Program-made: the position numbers and the translations under genes
The notes under the pieces: generated by a model
The model's database searches: none
The model's input: only the letters and a program-made list of their open reading frames with translations
What the model was told of the DNA's origin: nothing
Shown here: positions 8,318-18,858 of the stretch, piece after piece
Layout of the letters: each line of letters begins with the position of its first letter
How positions within the stretch are numbered: position 1 is the first letter of the stretch
Origin: Fluviicola sp.
Lineage (GTDB): Bacteria > Bacteroidota > Bacteroidia > Flavobacteriales_D > Crocinitomicaceae
NCBI GenBank assembly: GCA_002734085.1
Contig: NVXV01000005.1
Location: 98,524 to 162,523, forward strand
Direction: 5' to 3'
DNA length: 64,000 bases

Positions 8318-10951
8318 ATGGATATAAATAAATGGACAACTAAAACGCAGATGGCGGTAAACGAAGGTCAGAAATTGGCGCTCGAAAACGGTCAGCAAGC
8401 GATTGAAACAGGTCACATCTTTAGGGGGATGATCCAAGTAGACGATAGTGTCATTCCATTTATCTTTAAAGAGCTAAATAGTAGCTTAGAGACTTTTAGT
8501 CAAGCTTTGGATAGTATAATAAAATCATATCCAAAAGTTGAAGGCGGAAGTCAACCTTATCTAAGCAATACGCTTCAACGCGTATTTAATTATGGGATGA
8601 ATGAAATGAAAAATTTCAAGGATGAATTTTTATCACTGGAGATTTTACTTTACTCCCTTCTAGACGCCAACGACCAAGTTGCGCGACTGATGAAGGATAA
8701 TAACTTTAATAAATCTAACCTCAAAAATGCAATTATGAAATTAAGAGATGGTGAGTCTGTCGATTCTCAAGGAAAAGACGGAACATATAAATCGTTGGAC
8801 AAATTTGCCAACAATTTAAACGAAATGGCCAAAAATGGGAAGCTAGACCCAATCATTGGTCGTGATGAAGAAATTCGTCGTGTACTACAAATTTTAACGC
8901 GACGTACTAAAAACAACCCGATAATGATCGGTGAAGCGGGCGTTGGTAAAACAGCAATTGCTGAAGGAATAGCACAACGAATTGTTTCTGAGGATGTTCC
9001 TGAGAATTTAAAATCAAAAGTCGTTTACGCCCTAGATATGGGAGCCCTTGTTGCAGGTGCAAAATACAAAGGTGAATTTGAAGAGCGCTTGAAAGCAGTA
9101 GTTAACGAAGTAATCAAATCAGATGGTGAAATTATCTTATTTATTGATGAGATTCACACGCTGGTTGGTGCTGGCGGCGGTGGCGAGGGTGCTATGGATG
9201 CCGCAAATATTCTTAAACCTGCTTTGGCTCGAGGTGAACTTCGCGCTGTGGGTGCAACGACTTTGGATGAGTACCAAAAATACTTCGAAAAAGACAAAGC
9301 CCTTGTGCGTAGATTTCAAACTGTATTAATTGATGAGCCAACCACAGAGGATGCAATTTCAATACTCCGAGGTATTAAAGAAAAGTATGAAAACCACCAT
9401 AAAGTATTAATCAAAGATGATGCAATAATTTCTGCCGTCGAGTTATCTCAGCGTTATATTACTGATCGTCAACTACCCGATAAGGCCATTGACTTGATTG
9501 ATGAGGCAGCTTCAAAGTTACGTATGGAAATCAATTCCAAACCAGAGGAATTGGACGAGTTGGAACGTCGTATTATGCAAATTGAAATCGAACGCGAGGC
9601 TATAAAACGTGAAGGCGACAATAAAAAACTTGCTGACTTAAAAGCAGATCTAGCCAACTTAAGTGAGCAGCGTGACGAATTCTTAGGAAAGTGGAAGGCT
9701 GAAAAAGACCTCATTGATAAGGTTCAAAATTCGAAAGAGGAAACTGAACAAGTTAAACTTGAAGCAGACCAAGCGGAAAGAGCTGGTGATTATGGTAAAG
9801 TCGCTGAGTTGAGATATGGCAAACTTAAAGAACTTGAAGCAGCCGTTGAAGAAGGAAAACAAGAACTTATAAAGCTTCAGTCTAATGCTAAGATGATTAA
9901 GGAAGAAGTGGATGCTGAAGAAATTGCTTATGTAGTTTCTAAATGGACTGGTATTCCTGTTTCAAAAATGCTGGAAAGCGATCGAGCTAAACTACTGAGA
10001 CTTGAAGACGAATTAAGAAAACGAGTTGTTGGGCAAGAGGAAGCAATTGAAGCTGTTTCCGATGCAGTAAGGAGAAATCGTGCAGGACTTCAAAACCCAA
10101 ATCGACCAATCGGTTCATTCCTTTTCATGGGTACAACAGGTGTTGGTAAGACAGAACTTGCAAAAACATTGGCTGAATATTTATTCAACGATGAAAACGC
10201 AATGACTCGAATCGACATGAGTGAATATCAAGAAAAACACAGCGTGAGTAGACTAGTTGGAGCACCTCCAGGATACGTGGGATATGATGAGGGCGGTCAA
10301 TTGACCGAAGCTGTAAGACGTCGTCCCTACTCTATCATTCTACTTGATGAGATCGAAAAAGCACATCCAGATGTGTTCAATATACTATTGCAAGTATTGG
10401 ATGATGGAAGGTTAACCGACAATAAAGGTCGTTTAGTCAACTTTAAAAATACAATCATCATCATGACTACCAATATGGGGGCTAGTATCATACAGGAGAA
10501 TTTCGATGGTGCAAAAGGTGCTGAATTACCAAGAATTAAAGAAAAAACTCAAATGGAGTTGCTTGAGTTTCTAAAACAAGAAATACGTCCGGAGTTTTTG
10601 AATAGAATTGACGAGCAGATCCTGTTTACTCCATTAACAAAAGATGATACAAAGCAAATTGTAGAAATACAGTTGAGAAATCTTAAGGAACAACTTAAGA
10701 AAAGTCATATAAACTTAATTGTTAAAGACGATGTGATCGAATGGATAGCAGAAGCTGGTCACGACCCACATTTTGGTGCAAGACCAGTAAAACGTGTAAT
10801 TCAAAAGAGTATACTTAATGAGTTATCAAAAGATTTACTAGCCCAAAAAATTGATACTTCTCAAAATGTAATAGTAGATTTCTTTGATGGAAAAGTAGTA
10901 TTTAGAAAGCCAATTTCTGAAGATGAAGAGGCTTCTTCTTTAGAAGTTTAA
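8318..10951 (+). CDS. clpB: ATP-dependent chaperone ClpB
   Basis: 877 aa hexameric AAA+ disaggregase that resolves protein aggregates with DnaK. Domain order: Clp N-domain (1-145), AAA-1 with Walker A GEAGVGKT at 205-212 and Walker B ILFIDE at about 273-278, the long coiled-coil middle domain (about 405-530) that identifies ClpB rather than ClpA/ClpC, and AAA-2 with GTTGVGKT at 605-612. The C-terminal D2 region ends with [11 protein letters not shown]. Length and every motif are normal. It is monocistronic, followed by a strong intrinsic terminator. Confidence 0.97.
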   Translation: MDINKWTTKTQMAVNEGQKLALENGQQAIETGHIFRGMIQVDDSVIPFIFKELNSSLETFSQALDSIIKSYPKVEGGSQPYLSNTLQRVFNYGMNEMKNFKDEFLSLEILLYSLLDANDQVARLMKDNNFNKSNLKNAIMKLRDGESVDSQGKDGTYKSLDKFANNLNEMAKNGKLDPIIGRDEEIRRVLQILTRRTKNNPIMIGEAGVGKTAIAEGIAQRIVSEDVPENLKSKVVYALDMGALVAGAKYKGEFEERLKAVVNEVIKSDGEIILFIDEIHTLVGAGGGGEGAMDAANILKPALARGELRAVGATTLDEYQKYFEKDKALVRRFQTVLIDEPTTEDAISILRGIKEKYENHHKVLIKDDAIISAVELSQRYITDRQLPDKAIDLIDEAASKLRMEINSKPEELDELERRIMQIEIEREAIKREGDNKKLADLKADLANLSEQRDEFLGKWKAEKDLIDKVQNSKEETEQVKLEADQAERAGDYGKVAELRYGKLKELEAAVEEGKQELIKLQSNAKMIKEEVDAEEIAYVVSKWTGIPVSKMLESDRAKLLRLEDELRKRVVGQEEAIEAVSDAVRRNRAGLQNPNRPIGSFLFMGTTGVGKTELAKTLAEYLFNDENAMTRIDMSEYQEKHSVSRLVGAPPGYVGYDEGGQLTEAVRRRPYSIILLDEIEKAHPDVFNILLQVLDDGRLTDNKGRLVNFKNTIIIMTTNMGASIIQENFDGAKGAELPRIKEKTQMELLEFLKQEIRPEFLNRIDEQILFTPLTKDDTKQIVEIQLRNLKEQLKKSHINLIVKDDVIEWIAEAGHDPHFGARPVKRVIQKSILNELSKDLLAQKIDTSQNVIVDFFDGKVVFRKPISEDEEASSLEV

Positions 10952-10975
10952 TTAAATTCTTATAAACTTTATTTG

Positions 10976-11014
10976 CACCCTATACTCTTTTGAGTTTAGG
11001 GTGTTTTTTATTTT
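10976..11014 (+). terminator. Rho-independent terminator of clpB
   Basis: CACCCTATACTC and GAGTTTAGGGTG form a 12-bp stem with a single T-T mismatch and a TTTT loop (10976-11003), followed by a T-rich tail. It lies 24 bp after the clpB stop. Confidence 0.9.
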
Positions 11015-11084
11015 ATGTGATAAAGACCTTTCAATAGCATAGAATATCATGTCTTAAAAAAAAATTGTATCATTGCTATACTGA

Positions 11085-13097
11085 TTGAATTCCAACATCT
11101 TGAAACAAATAGGAATATATTTAATTTTCACCTTTAGTTGCTTAGTTGTCGTTTTTACGGCAAGTGCTCAGGACAATGGAAAGGATAGTTTGATCAACTT
11201 ATTGAAAAGAACTAATTCTTTGGAGAAGAGAACAAAGATACTCTTCGAGTTAGGGGAATTTCATTACCTCAGTAACAACGATTCTGCTGTTTACTATTAT
11301 AAAAAAGCGCAAAAATTAAGTAAAGAAATTAATGACTCTATCTATTTCGCTGCTTCCACGATTCAGTTGGGAAGGACTTACAGGTATATTGATCCGGTTA
11401 AATTTGCTGAATACACCATGGAGGCTCAGGTTGCTGCAAAAAAAAGTGGCGATCACCATAACATAACGCAGTCCAATCGTCTTCTAGCTTTACTCTATAG
11501 GTCTCAAAAAGAACTAGATAAAGCGATGGATGTTTACAAAAAGATACTAGTCAGTTCCAAACATGCTAATGACAGCTTGGAGATCGCTTGGACCTATAAT
11601 GGAATTGGCATTATCCATATGATGAAAAGCGAGTATGATGAAGGGCTTGAATACTGGAAAAAATCCTTAGAGTTAAAACTAAGACTAGGTGATATTCATG
11701 GCGCTTCTTCGACGATGTCAAACATTGGATTATACTATAAAGACATCAATCGATTTGAGGAAGCTAAAAAGTACATTCTCGAGTCACTAAAATTAGATAG
11801 TGCATCTAACAATTATGAGTCTGCCGCATTTAACTTGTCAAATTTAGGCAGCCTCTATACTAAAACTAATGAATTCAATAAAGGAATTGAAGCCTTTAAA
11901 AGTTCACTGGCTTTTTCAGACTCAACAAATAATTATTTCGATAAAAAAGAAACTCTCCTTGGGCTTTACAAGCTATATAAGAAAAAAGGAGATCATTCGA
12001 ACGCACTAGATACACACGAAGATTATGTTGAAATCTTAGAGGCTGAATTTGACAAAAATAATTCTGAAATCATTAAGTCTTTAACCACAAAATTTGAAAC
12101 TGAAAAAAAAGAACAGCAACTTGCAATTATTTCAGCTGAAAATAAATTAATTCAAAGCAATTTCAATTACGTTTTGATTTTTTTAGTACTAATTTCAGTT
12201 GGTTTAATCGCTATTATTTTTATCCTCAGAAAAGTAAGAAGAGCGAAAAAACAAGTTGAAAATCAGCGGCACCTTATCCAACAAAAGAATGATGAAATAA
12301 TGGATTCAATTAGGTATGCTAAACGATTACAAGATGCAATTCTTCCATCACGTACCGAAATAAAGAAGTCGCTTAAGCATCACTTCATCTATTTCAATCC
12401 CAAAGATATTGTGGCAGGTGATTTTTATTGGTTTGAAAAAGTGAAAAATCACACTTTCTTTGCTGTTGCTGACTGTACAGGGCATGGTGTGCCTGGAGCG
12501 ATAGTAAGTGTTGTTTGCTCCAATGCTTTAACAAAAGTAGTGCTCGAAGAAAAAGAATATACCCCTTCCATTATTCTGGACAGAGCTAAAGAAATTATCA
12601 TAGATCAATTTAAAAAAAGCGGTGAAAAAGTAAATGATGGAATGGATATTTCTCTTTGTAGACTAGACACAGAGACTAATCAATTAGAATGGGCAGGTGC
12701 ACACAATCCATTATGGGTTATTCGTCAAAAAAACAATATTGATTCTGAATCTATAAATAGCATAAAAATTGAAGACTTTAATGATTGTACCTTATTAGAG
12801 TATAAAGCGGACAAGCAACCAGTAGGCAATTTTGAATATGGTAAACCATTTAGAAACAATCTAATTCAACTATACCCTGAAGACGAACTCTATTTATTCA
12901 CAGATGGATTTGCTGATCAATTTGGGGGTGAAAAAGGTAAAAAGTATAAGTCTGGAACTCTTAAAAAGTTTTTAATAAAAATTAGAGATGTATCAACTGA
13001 AAAACAAGAAGAATTAATCTCGAAAGAATTTCAAAATTGGAAAAGTCACCATGAACAAGTGGACGATGTCTGCTTAATGGGAGTTAAAATTAAATAA
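11085..13097 (+). CDS. TPR sensor protein with SpoIIE-type PP2C phosphatase domain
   Basis: 670 aa. Signal sequence (1-29, ends TASAQ), an extracytoplasmic array of about seven TPR units (45-320), a transmembrane helix at 361-381, a coiled coil (382-415) and a cytoplasmic SpoIIE/PP2C serine phosphatase domain (about 440-668) with GDFYWFEKV, ADCTGHGVPGA and the closing DDVCLMGVKI. The metal-binding aspartates (AGDFYW, ADCTGHG, DDVC) are present, so catalysis is likely. Such proteins probably dephosphorylate an anti-sigma-factor antagonist in response to a periplasmic ligand sensed by the TPRs; no such partner is adjacent. The start is a TTG at 11085, chosen because it gives a complete signal peptide. 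Confidence 0.88.
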   Translation: MNSNILKQIGIYLIFTFSCLVVVFTASAQDNGKDSLINLLKRTNSLEKRTKILFELGEFHYLSNNDSAVYYYKKAQKLSKEINDSIYFAASTIQLGRTYRYIDPVKFAEYTMEAQVAAKKSGDHHNITQSNRLLALLYRSQKELDKAMDVYKKILVSSKHANDSLEIAWTYNGIGIIHMMKSEYDEGLEYWKKSLELKLRLGDIHGASSTMSNIGLYYKDINRFEEAKKYILESLKLDSASNNYESAAFNLSNLGSLYTKTNEFNKGIEAFKSSLAFSDSTNNYFDKKETLLGLYKLYKKKGDHSNALDTHEDYVEILEAEFDKNNSEIIKSLTTKFETEKKEQQLAIISAENKLIQSNFNYVLIFLVLISVGLIAIIFILRKVRRAKKQVENQRHLIQQKNDEIMDSIRYAKRLQDAILPSRTEIKKSLKHHFIYFNPKDIVAGDFYWFEKVKNHTFFAVADCTGHGVPGAIVSVVCSNALTKVVLEEKEYTPSIILDRAKEIIIDQFKKSGEKVNDGMDISLCRLDTETNQLEWAGAHNPLWVIRQKNNIDSESINSIKIEDFNDCTLLEYKADKQPVGNFEYGKPFRNNLIQLYPEDELYLFTDGFADQFGGEKGKKYKSGTLKKFLIKIRDVSTEKQEELISKEFQNWKSHHEQVDDVCLMGVKIK

Positions 13098-13132
13098 TAA
13101 CAAAAAACCAATTGATTGACACTTTTTTATGG

Positions 13133-14257
13133 TTACTTCATAAAGTTCAAAATGCTCTCTGCTACCTTATCACTAGCTCCTCCCTTCCCTAGAATTTGTA
13201 TCAAATCGTCGTAGTCAGCATTCAATTGTTTAAATTTTTCTCCTTTTGGTAATACCTTTAATAATTCACTCTTAATGTTCTTAGAGTTACACTCCGATTG
13301 AATTAGCTCTTTAACAGCTTCTCTATTCAAAATAAGATTAACAAGACTGATATAGTCAATTTTCACCAATCGTTTAGCAATTTGATAGGAAATAGGTGAT
13401 CCTTTGTAGCAAACAACTTGAGGAACTCTGAACAAAGCTGTTTCTAAAGTTGCAGTGCCAGAGGTTACCAATGCTGCTGTTGATAAAGTTAGAATATCGT
13501 ATGTTGCTCCATGAATAACTTTAATATTATCATATAGCTTCATATACGGTTTATAAAAATCAGGATCTAATGCTGGAGCACCTGCAACGATAAATTGATA
13601 ATCCTCAAAAGACTTGAGACTATTCAGCATAATTGGGAGTTTCGTATTTACTTCTTGCTTACGACTACCGGGTAATAGTGCTATAATTGGTCGCTCGTCC
13701 AAATTATGTTTTTCGCGTAAATCAAGTTCTTCTATTTTCTCTTGATATTGATCAATTGCATCTAAAAGTGGATGACCGACATAATCTACCTCGACATCAA
13801 ATTGAGCATAAAACGATTTTTCAAATGGTAGGATAACAAACATTTTGTCAACTACCTTTTTGATTTTGTACACTCTTTTTTGTTTCCAGGCCCAAACTTG
13901 AGGTGATATATAATAAATCACCTTAATACCATTTTCCTTAGCCCAGCTAGCAATTCTTAAATTAAATCCAGGGTAATCAACCAATATTATTGCATCAGGT
14001 TTATAGTCTGAAATATCGTTTTTGCAAAATCGAATATTACCAAGGATAGTACGTAGGTTCGCAACAACTTCAATGAACCCCATAAACGCGAGATCTTGAA
14101 TATGTTTAACTGGTTTACCAGCAACTGAAGCCATATGATCACCTCCCCAAAATCGGAATTCGATGTCCTTTGATTTTTGTTTTAAGGCTTTCATCATATT
14201 TGCTGCGTGCAAATCTCCTGATGCTTCTCCTGCTATGACGTAATACTTTTTCACCAA
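13133..14257 (-). CDS. lpxB: Lipid-A-disaccharide synthase
   Basis: 374 aa GT19 enzyme that joins UDP-2,3-diacylglucosamine and lipid X into the lipid A disaccharide at the inner membrane. The start VIAGEASGDLHAANMM, then KVIYYISPQVWAW, LPFEKSFY and the nucleotide site GSRKQEV and SGTATLETAL are diagnostic. Its start overlaps the preceding small membrane protein gene by 7 bp, and with surE they form an operon. Length is normal. Confidence 0.96.
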   Translation of the reverse strand: MVKKYYVIAGEASGDLHAANMMKALKQKSKDIEFRFWGGDHMASVAGKPVKHIQDLAFMGFIEVVANLRTILGNIRFCKNDISDYKPDAIILVDYPGFNLRIASWAKENGIKVIYYISPQVWAWKQKRVYKIKKVVDKMFVILPFEKSFYAQFDVEVDYVGHPLLDAIDQYQEKIEELDLREKHNLDERPIIALLPGSRKQEVNTKLPIMLNSLKSFEDYQFIVAGAPALDPDFYKPYMKLYDNIKVIHGATYDILTLSTAALVTSGTATLETALFRVPQVVCYKGSPISYQIAKRLVKIDYISLVNLILNREAVKELIQSECNSKNIKSELLKVLPKGEKFKQLNADYDDLIQILGKGGASDKVAESILNFMK

Positions 14258-14565
14258 ATTAATGAAATTACAATGGGAACAGCTAAAGTTAATGTAGCGG
14301 CTACCAAACCAAATGTCATTTTATCCCATCTCCATTGAAAATTTGTAAAATAGAACAACACTAAGTTTGGGATCAATGGAAAAATCAACAGATCGTTTCT
14401 ATTTCCACTATGATAAGCCATGTAGTAGTATAGTTGTTCGAAACTTTTGTTTCCATACTTTATTTGCCAAAACAAAAAGAATGCTATAATAGGCAAAATT
14501 GCACCTAATAATACTCCAATCTTTGTCTTATCCAGCTTTTTTCCAAATTTATCTGAAAAACTCAT
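14251..14565 (-). CDS. Small conserved membrane protein between surE and lpxB
   Basis: 104 aa with three hydrophobic stretches (about 16-33, 58-74, 83-103) and a basic N-terminus. Not assigned to a named family. It overlaps lpxB by 7 bp and lies 10 bp after surE, so it is translated with them. Its position in a lipid A operon suggests an envelope role, which is inference only. Confidence 0.65.
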   Translation of the reverse strand: MSFSDKFGKKLDKTKIGVLLGAILPIIAFFLFWQIKYGNKSFEQLYYYMAYHSGNRNDLLIFPLIPNLVLFYFTNFQWRWDKMTFGLVAATLTLAVPIVISLIW

Positions 14566-14575
14566 ATTCCTTTAA

Positions 14576-15346
14576 TTAAATGTCCCATTGGTTAATTTCA
14601 CTCACCGCATGGTAAGCCGTCATATCAAATTGAGTAGGGACAATACTCACATATCCGTGATCTAATGCCCAAATATCAGTATCCTCACTTCGATCCGATC
14701 TGTTAAACTCTCCTTTCAACCAATAATAAGGTTTTCCAAATTGATCTTGTCGTTTGTCGAAACTATCTTCCCAATATGCTTTTGCTTGTCGACAAATTTT
14801 AATTCCCTGAATCTCTCCCTCTGGTAATTGAGGGATATTCACATTTAAACACATTCCTTTTGGAAATTGATTTTTCAATACTTTATCCATTACTTTTCGA
14901 ACAGCCCATTGAGAACCACTAAAATCAGCATCAGCGTCAAAATCTAAAAGTGAAAATCCTATTGAAGGTATATCTTCCATAGCTCCTTCAACGGCTGCAG
15001 ACATAGTTCCAGAATAAAGTACATTCGAAGCACTATTCTCTCCGTGATTTATTCCTGATACTAATACGTCTGGTTTTCTATGTAACACTTGTGAAATCGC
15101 TAACTTAACACAATCTACCGGAGTTCCCGTACAAGTAAAAGCATCATAATTAGGATATAGCGTAGATTTATTTAATCGAAGAATATTATTTACTGTAATC
15201 GCATGCCCCATACCAGACTGAGGTTTGTCTGGAGCAACAATTACGACATCACCGAAAGTCTCAACAGCTTCAATTAGACTTCTCAATCCTTTTGCTTGAA
15301 TTCCGTCGTCATTAGTTACTAAAATTAAAGGTCTATCGTTTGCCAT
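14576..15346 (-). CDS. surE: 5'/3'-nucleotidase SurE
   Basis: 256 aa metal-dependent phosphatase acting on nucleoside monophosphates, linked to stationary-phase survival. The N-terminal ILVTNDDGIQAKGL carries the two metal aspartates; SGMGHAIT, GTPVDCVK and VSGINHGENSASNVLYSG complete the active site. First gene of the surE/small membrane protein/lpxB operon. Start ATG at 15346, consistent with homologues beginning a few residues before LVTNDDG. Confidence 0.96.
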   Translation of the reverse strand: MANDRPLILVTNDDGIQAKGLRSLIEAVETFGDVVIVAPDKPQSGMGHAITVNNILRLNKSTLYPNYDAFTCTGTPVDCVKLAISQVLHRKPDVLVSGINHGENSASNVLYSGTMSAAVEGAMEDIPSIGFSLLDFDADADFSGSQWAVRKVMDKVLKNQFPKGMCLNVNIPQLPEGEIQGIKICRQAKAYWEDSFDKRQDQFGKPYYWLKGEFNRSDRSEDTDIWALDHGYVSIVPTQFDMTAYHAVSEINQWDI

Positions 15347-15563
15347 TTCTGTAGATTTCTCAATTTTCCACGAAATTAATCAAATTGATACTACTTTAAC
15401 TTTCAGAGATACTTTTTTTCGTAACAAACAAACTCATGATATGAAAAGGAAAAATATACTTCTACTAATAAAATATATATACTTTTGCGTCGTTAATGAA
15501 AAACTTATGAAGCTAAAAGGCCTCAGTTAATTTTTAAAAACTATTTTTGGGAATTTTTAAATA
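15347..15563. promoter_or_regulatory. Divergent promoter region, surE operon / acyltransferase
   Basis: 217 bp without a gene. On the plus strand TACTTTTG (15480-15487) and TATTTTTG (15542-15549) both match the -7 consensus TAnnTTTG; the second would leave a leader of only about 9 nt before the ATG at 15564. On the minus strand TAATTTCG (15371-15378) is a near match for surE. No convincing -33 element accompanies any of these. Confidence 0.4.
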
Positions 15564-16442
15564 ATGTCCAAAATATTAAGCCCATTCATTTATTATGTGC
15601 TAGTGATTCCAATCTCTCACTTGCCATTCCGCGTGCTTTATTTTGTTTCGAATATCGTTTACTTAATACTTTACTATATAGTAGGTTACCGAAAAAAAGT
15701 GGTTAAAGAAAATCTTAAAAACTCATTTCCACATTTAACTGAGAATGAACTAAAGCGAATAGAAAAGAAGTTTTACAAACATTTTGCGGATTTTCTGGTT
15801 GAGAGTACAAAATCACTAACTATCTCTGACAAAGACATTAAAGAAAGATGTGCACTGATCAACCCTGAAATACTCTATAAATATCACGAACAAGGTAAAA
15901 ACGTTATCGTATTGTGTGGACATTATAATAATTGGGAATACTATGCTGTAGGAATTGCTCAACAAATGAAACACAAAACTATAGCTGCCTATCGCCCATT
16001 AAAAAATAAATTTTTCGATAAAGTCATCTTAAAGTCAAGACAAAGATTTGGGATGAACATGCTCAGCATGAGGGAAGTACCTCGTTTTTTCAGGTCTAAT
16101 ATTGGAAAGGAACCCACGTTGAGTATCATGATGAACGATCAGTCACCTGGAAATCCAAAAACAGCCTACTGGAATACGTTTTTAAATCAAGATACAGGTT
16201 GGATGAAAGGTGCTGAAAAGTTAGCAATTAGGTATGATCAAGTTGTTTTATTTGGTTGTATTCGAAAAAAGAAACGTGGTTTTTACGAAGTTACTTTCTA
16301 CCCTATCTCAGATGACGTTAGTAAGGAAAAAGAAGGTTATGTTCTGGACAAACACGCTGAATACCTTGAGATGGTAATTAAAGAACACCCTGAATATTGG
16401 TTGTGGTCACACAAAAGATGGAAACACGACAAATGTGATTAG
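15564..16442 (+). CDS. Lipid A late acyltransferase-like (LpxL/HtrB family)
   Basis: 292 aa, the usual length for this family. An N-terminal membrane anchor (about 6-40) is followed by the HX4E catalytic motif in GHYNNWEYY (His and Glu) and an arginine-containing acceptor region AAYRPLKNKFFDK; NDQSPG is another conserved block. It would add a secondary acyl chain to lipid A at the inner membrane. Located divergently from the surE-lpxB operon, consistent with a lipid A role. Its stop overlaps that of the convergent helicase gene. Confidence 0.87.
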   Translation: MSKILSPFIYYVLVIPISHLPFRVLYFVSNIVYLILYYIVGYRKKVVKENLKNSFPHLTENELKRIEKKFYKHFADFLVESTKSLTISDKDIKERCALINPEILYKYHEQGKNVIVLCGHYNNWEYYAVGIAQQMKHKTIAAYRPLKNKFFDKVILKSRQRFGMNMLSMREVPRFFRSNIGKEPTLSIMMNDQSPGNPKTAYWNTFLNQDTGWMKGAEKLAIRYDQVVLFGCIRKKKRGFYEVTFYPISDDVSKEKEGYVLDKHAEYLEMVIKEHPEYWLWSHKRWKHDKCD

Positions 16443-17662
16443 TCCCATTTGTTCCCTAATCTTTCATTCTCTTCTTCGATTAGTTTTTTCCAATCATTAC
16501 TTCCATCATCAGAATCTTGAATAATTGTCTTATAGTCTGTCTTAGACAAGTCGTAAACTTCAATCTCATGTCCCAAATATTCCTCAATTTCAACCAGCAA
16601 TGGTAATTCATCCTCACTACAAAATGAAATAGCAAACCCTTTGTCTTTTCCTCTTCCCGTTCTACCAACGCGGTGCACATAATTGTCAGGTTGTTCTGGC
16701 AAATCGTAATTTATTACTGCATGTACTCCTTTTATATCTATACCTCTGGCAGCAACATCAGTCGTTATCAAAATTTTTAAATCGTCTTTTTTAAACTCAT
16801 TTAAAATTTCAAAGCGAGCTTTTTGATCAACGTCACCATGAATTGTCTTTGAAGTTATTGCCACGCGTTCCATAGCTTTTACAACTCGCTCTGCACGTAC
16901 TTTCGTTCTTACAAAAACTAAAATTTTCTTCTCAGCATTCTCTTTTATGATGTTTTCAAGAAAGAAACGCTTATCGTCCATTTCAACATGAGCTACAGCA
17001 TGATCGATATTTTTAGCAACAGGATTTTTAGGAGAAATTTGAATTCGAATTGCATTTCTTACTAAGTCATATGCAATTTTTTTAATTTCTTTATTAATGG
17101 TAGCCGAAAAGAATAGAGTTTGACGTTTTTGTGGGATATGTCTCATTAAGTCTCTAATGTCTTTAACAAAACCTAAATCAAGCATATGATCAGCCTCATC
17201 TAACACTAACGTTTGCAGTTTGTCTAATTGTAAAAAACCTTGAGAACATAAGTCAAACAATCTTCCCGGAGTTGAAATCACTACATCTACTCCATTTTTC
17301 AAATCTTCAATTTGATCCTCTTGTTCAACTCCACCTAATAGAGCCCGCGACCTCACTTTTGTTTCTTTTCCTACCTCTTCAAAAACTTCCTGAATCTGAA
17401 CAGCCAACTCACGTGTAGGTACCATCACCAGGCATCGTACAAAATGAAATTCGTTTTTTTCAAGTTCATTATGTATAGCATTCAATGTTGGAATTACAAA
17501 ACTCGCCGTTTTTCCAGTCCCCGTTTGTGCAATTGCTAACACATCTTCTCCTTCTAATATTGGCTTAATTGCCTTAAATTGAATATCAGTTGGCCTCACC
17601 CACCCTAAGGTTTTGATCTGAGATTTAATGACTTTTGAAATGGGATAATCTTTGAATTTCAT
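16439..17662 (-). CDS. DEAD-box ATP-dependent RNA helicase
   Basis: 407 aa, core helicase with a short acidic tail. All motifs are visible: Q-motif region (GWVRPTDIQFKAI), AQTGTGKTA (Walker A), PTRELA, TPGR, DEAD, SAT and in the second domain TDVAARGIDI and HRVGRTGRG. It unwinds short RNA duplexes, likely in ribosome assembly or RNA turnover at low temperature. The C-terminal extension typical of RhlE or CsdA is lacking, so no finer name is given. Convergent 4-bp overlap with the acyltransferase gene. Confidence 0.94.
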   Translation of the reverse strand: MKFKDYPISKVIKSQIKTLGWVRPTDIQFKAIKPILEGEDVLAIAQTGTGKTASFVIPTLNAIHNELEKNEFHFVRCLVMVPTRELAVQIQEVFEEVGKETKVRSRALLGGVEQEDQIEDLKNGVDVVISTPGRLFDLCSQGFLQLDKLQTLVLDEADHMLDLGFVKDIRDLMRHIPQKRQTLFFSATINKEIKKIAYDLVRNAIRIQISPKNPVAKNIDHAVAHVEMDDKRFFLENIIKENAEKKILVFVRTKVRAERVVKAMERVAITSKTIHGDVDQKARFEILNEFKKDDLKILITTDVAARGIDIKGVHAVINYDLPEQPDNYVHRVGRTGRGKDKGFAISFCSEDELPLLVEIEEYLGHEIEVYDLSKTDYKTIIQDSDDGSNDWKKLIEEENERLGNKWD

Positions 17663-17739
17663 TCTAATAGAATTTTACGCAAATTTAGTCAAAACACTTC
17701 AGTGAATCACTAGAATATTAGAGGAATAGACGGAATAAA

Positions 17740-18708
17740 TTATTTGGTCATTTTCGCAAAATCCTTTGCAAAATAGGTCAAAATAGAACTTGCCCCTGCT
17801 CTTCTCATACTTAGTAAGGTTTCTTGAACAGATGATTCATAATTCAACCAGCCTTTTTGAGCTGCAGCACACAACATTGCATATTCACCAGAAACATTAT
17901 ACGCAGTAACGGGTAAAGTAAAATTCTCATTGAGTATATGAATTATATCAAGATAAGCCAGTGCAGGTTTCACCATAAGAAAGTCAGCACCCTCTTCAAC
18001 ATCCAACATAGCTTCAAGAATTGCTTCCTTTTTATTTGCCGGATTCATTTGATATGTTTTTTTATCACCTGCCTTTGGAGCAGAATCTAAAGCATCCCTA
18101 AAAGGACCATAAAATGCACTCGCATACTTCGCTGTATAAGACATTATACTAGTATTCGAATATCCACTCTCATCCAACATCTCACGAATAAAACCAATTC
18201 GTCCATCCATCATATCTGAGGGGCCGATTATATCAATACCAGCTTGTGCTTGAGCAACACTCATTTTAGCTAAAATCGGAAGTGTCTCATCATTTAAAAT
18301 TTCTCCATTCTCAACCAATCCATCATGTCCATCTGTACTATATGGGTCTAGTGCCACATCACTCATTAAAGTAATACTAGGAAACTCCCTTTTTAGATTT
18401 TTTATTACTTCTAAATAAAAGTTATCATCGGCATAACTATAAGTGGCTACTTTATCTTTTTTAACTTCTTGAACTACTGGAAATAATACGAAATTTTGGA
18501 CACCTAGTTTAACACACTCCTCCACCTCTTTGATAATTAAGTCTTTACTCCATCTAAAAATATTAGGCATTGATGAAATCTCCGTCTTCTTGTTTTCCTC
18601 ATCTGTAACAAAAAGTGGATAAATCAGGTGGTTCACCGATAAATGTGATTCTTCAATCATATTGCGAATTGCCGATGATTTTCTATTTCTCCTAGGTCTT
18701 GTATACAT
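17740..18708 (-). CDS. hemB: Porphobilinogen synthase (delta-aminolevulinate dehydratase)
   Basis: 322 aa; condenses two 5-aminolevulinate molecules to porphobilinogen in heme synthesis. The Schiff-base lysine lies in FLMVKPALAYLD, and the second active-site lysine in IMSYTAKYASAFYGPFRDA. The metal region reads DVALDPYSTDGHDG, with Asp and Ala where Zn-type enzymes have cysteines, so this is the Mg/K-type enzyme. Length is normal and the N-terminal RPRRNRKS start is typical. Stands alone. Confidence 0.96.
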   Translation of the reverse strand: MYTRPRRNRKSSAIRNMIEESHLSVNHLIYPLFVTDEENKKTEISSMPNIFRWSKDLIIKEVEECVKLGVQNFVLFPVVQEVKKDKVATYSYADDNFYLEVIKNLKREFPSITLMSDVALDPYSTDGHDGLVENGEILNDETLPILAKMSVAQAQAGIDIIGPSDMMDGRIGFIREMLDESGYSNTSIMSYTAKYASAFYGPFRDALDSAPKAGDKKTYQMNPANKKEAILEAMLDVEEGADFLMVKPALAYLDIIHILNENFTLPVTAYNVSGEYAMLCAAAQKGWLNYESSVQETLLSMRRAGASSILTYFAKDFAKMTK

Positions 18709-18858
18709 ATTTGTAAGAAGTTTAAATGATTCTACTAAATTAGAAAGAAAACTATCTTGATTAGGAAAAAAATATTTTTTTTAGGAAAAACTTATGATTT
18801 TCACTCTTAGGTATTAATTTTTATTATTTTAGCATACGATTTAAACAATTTAAGCACA

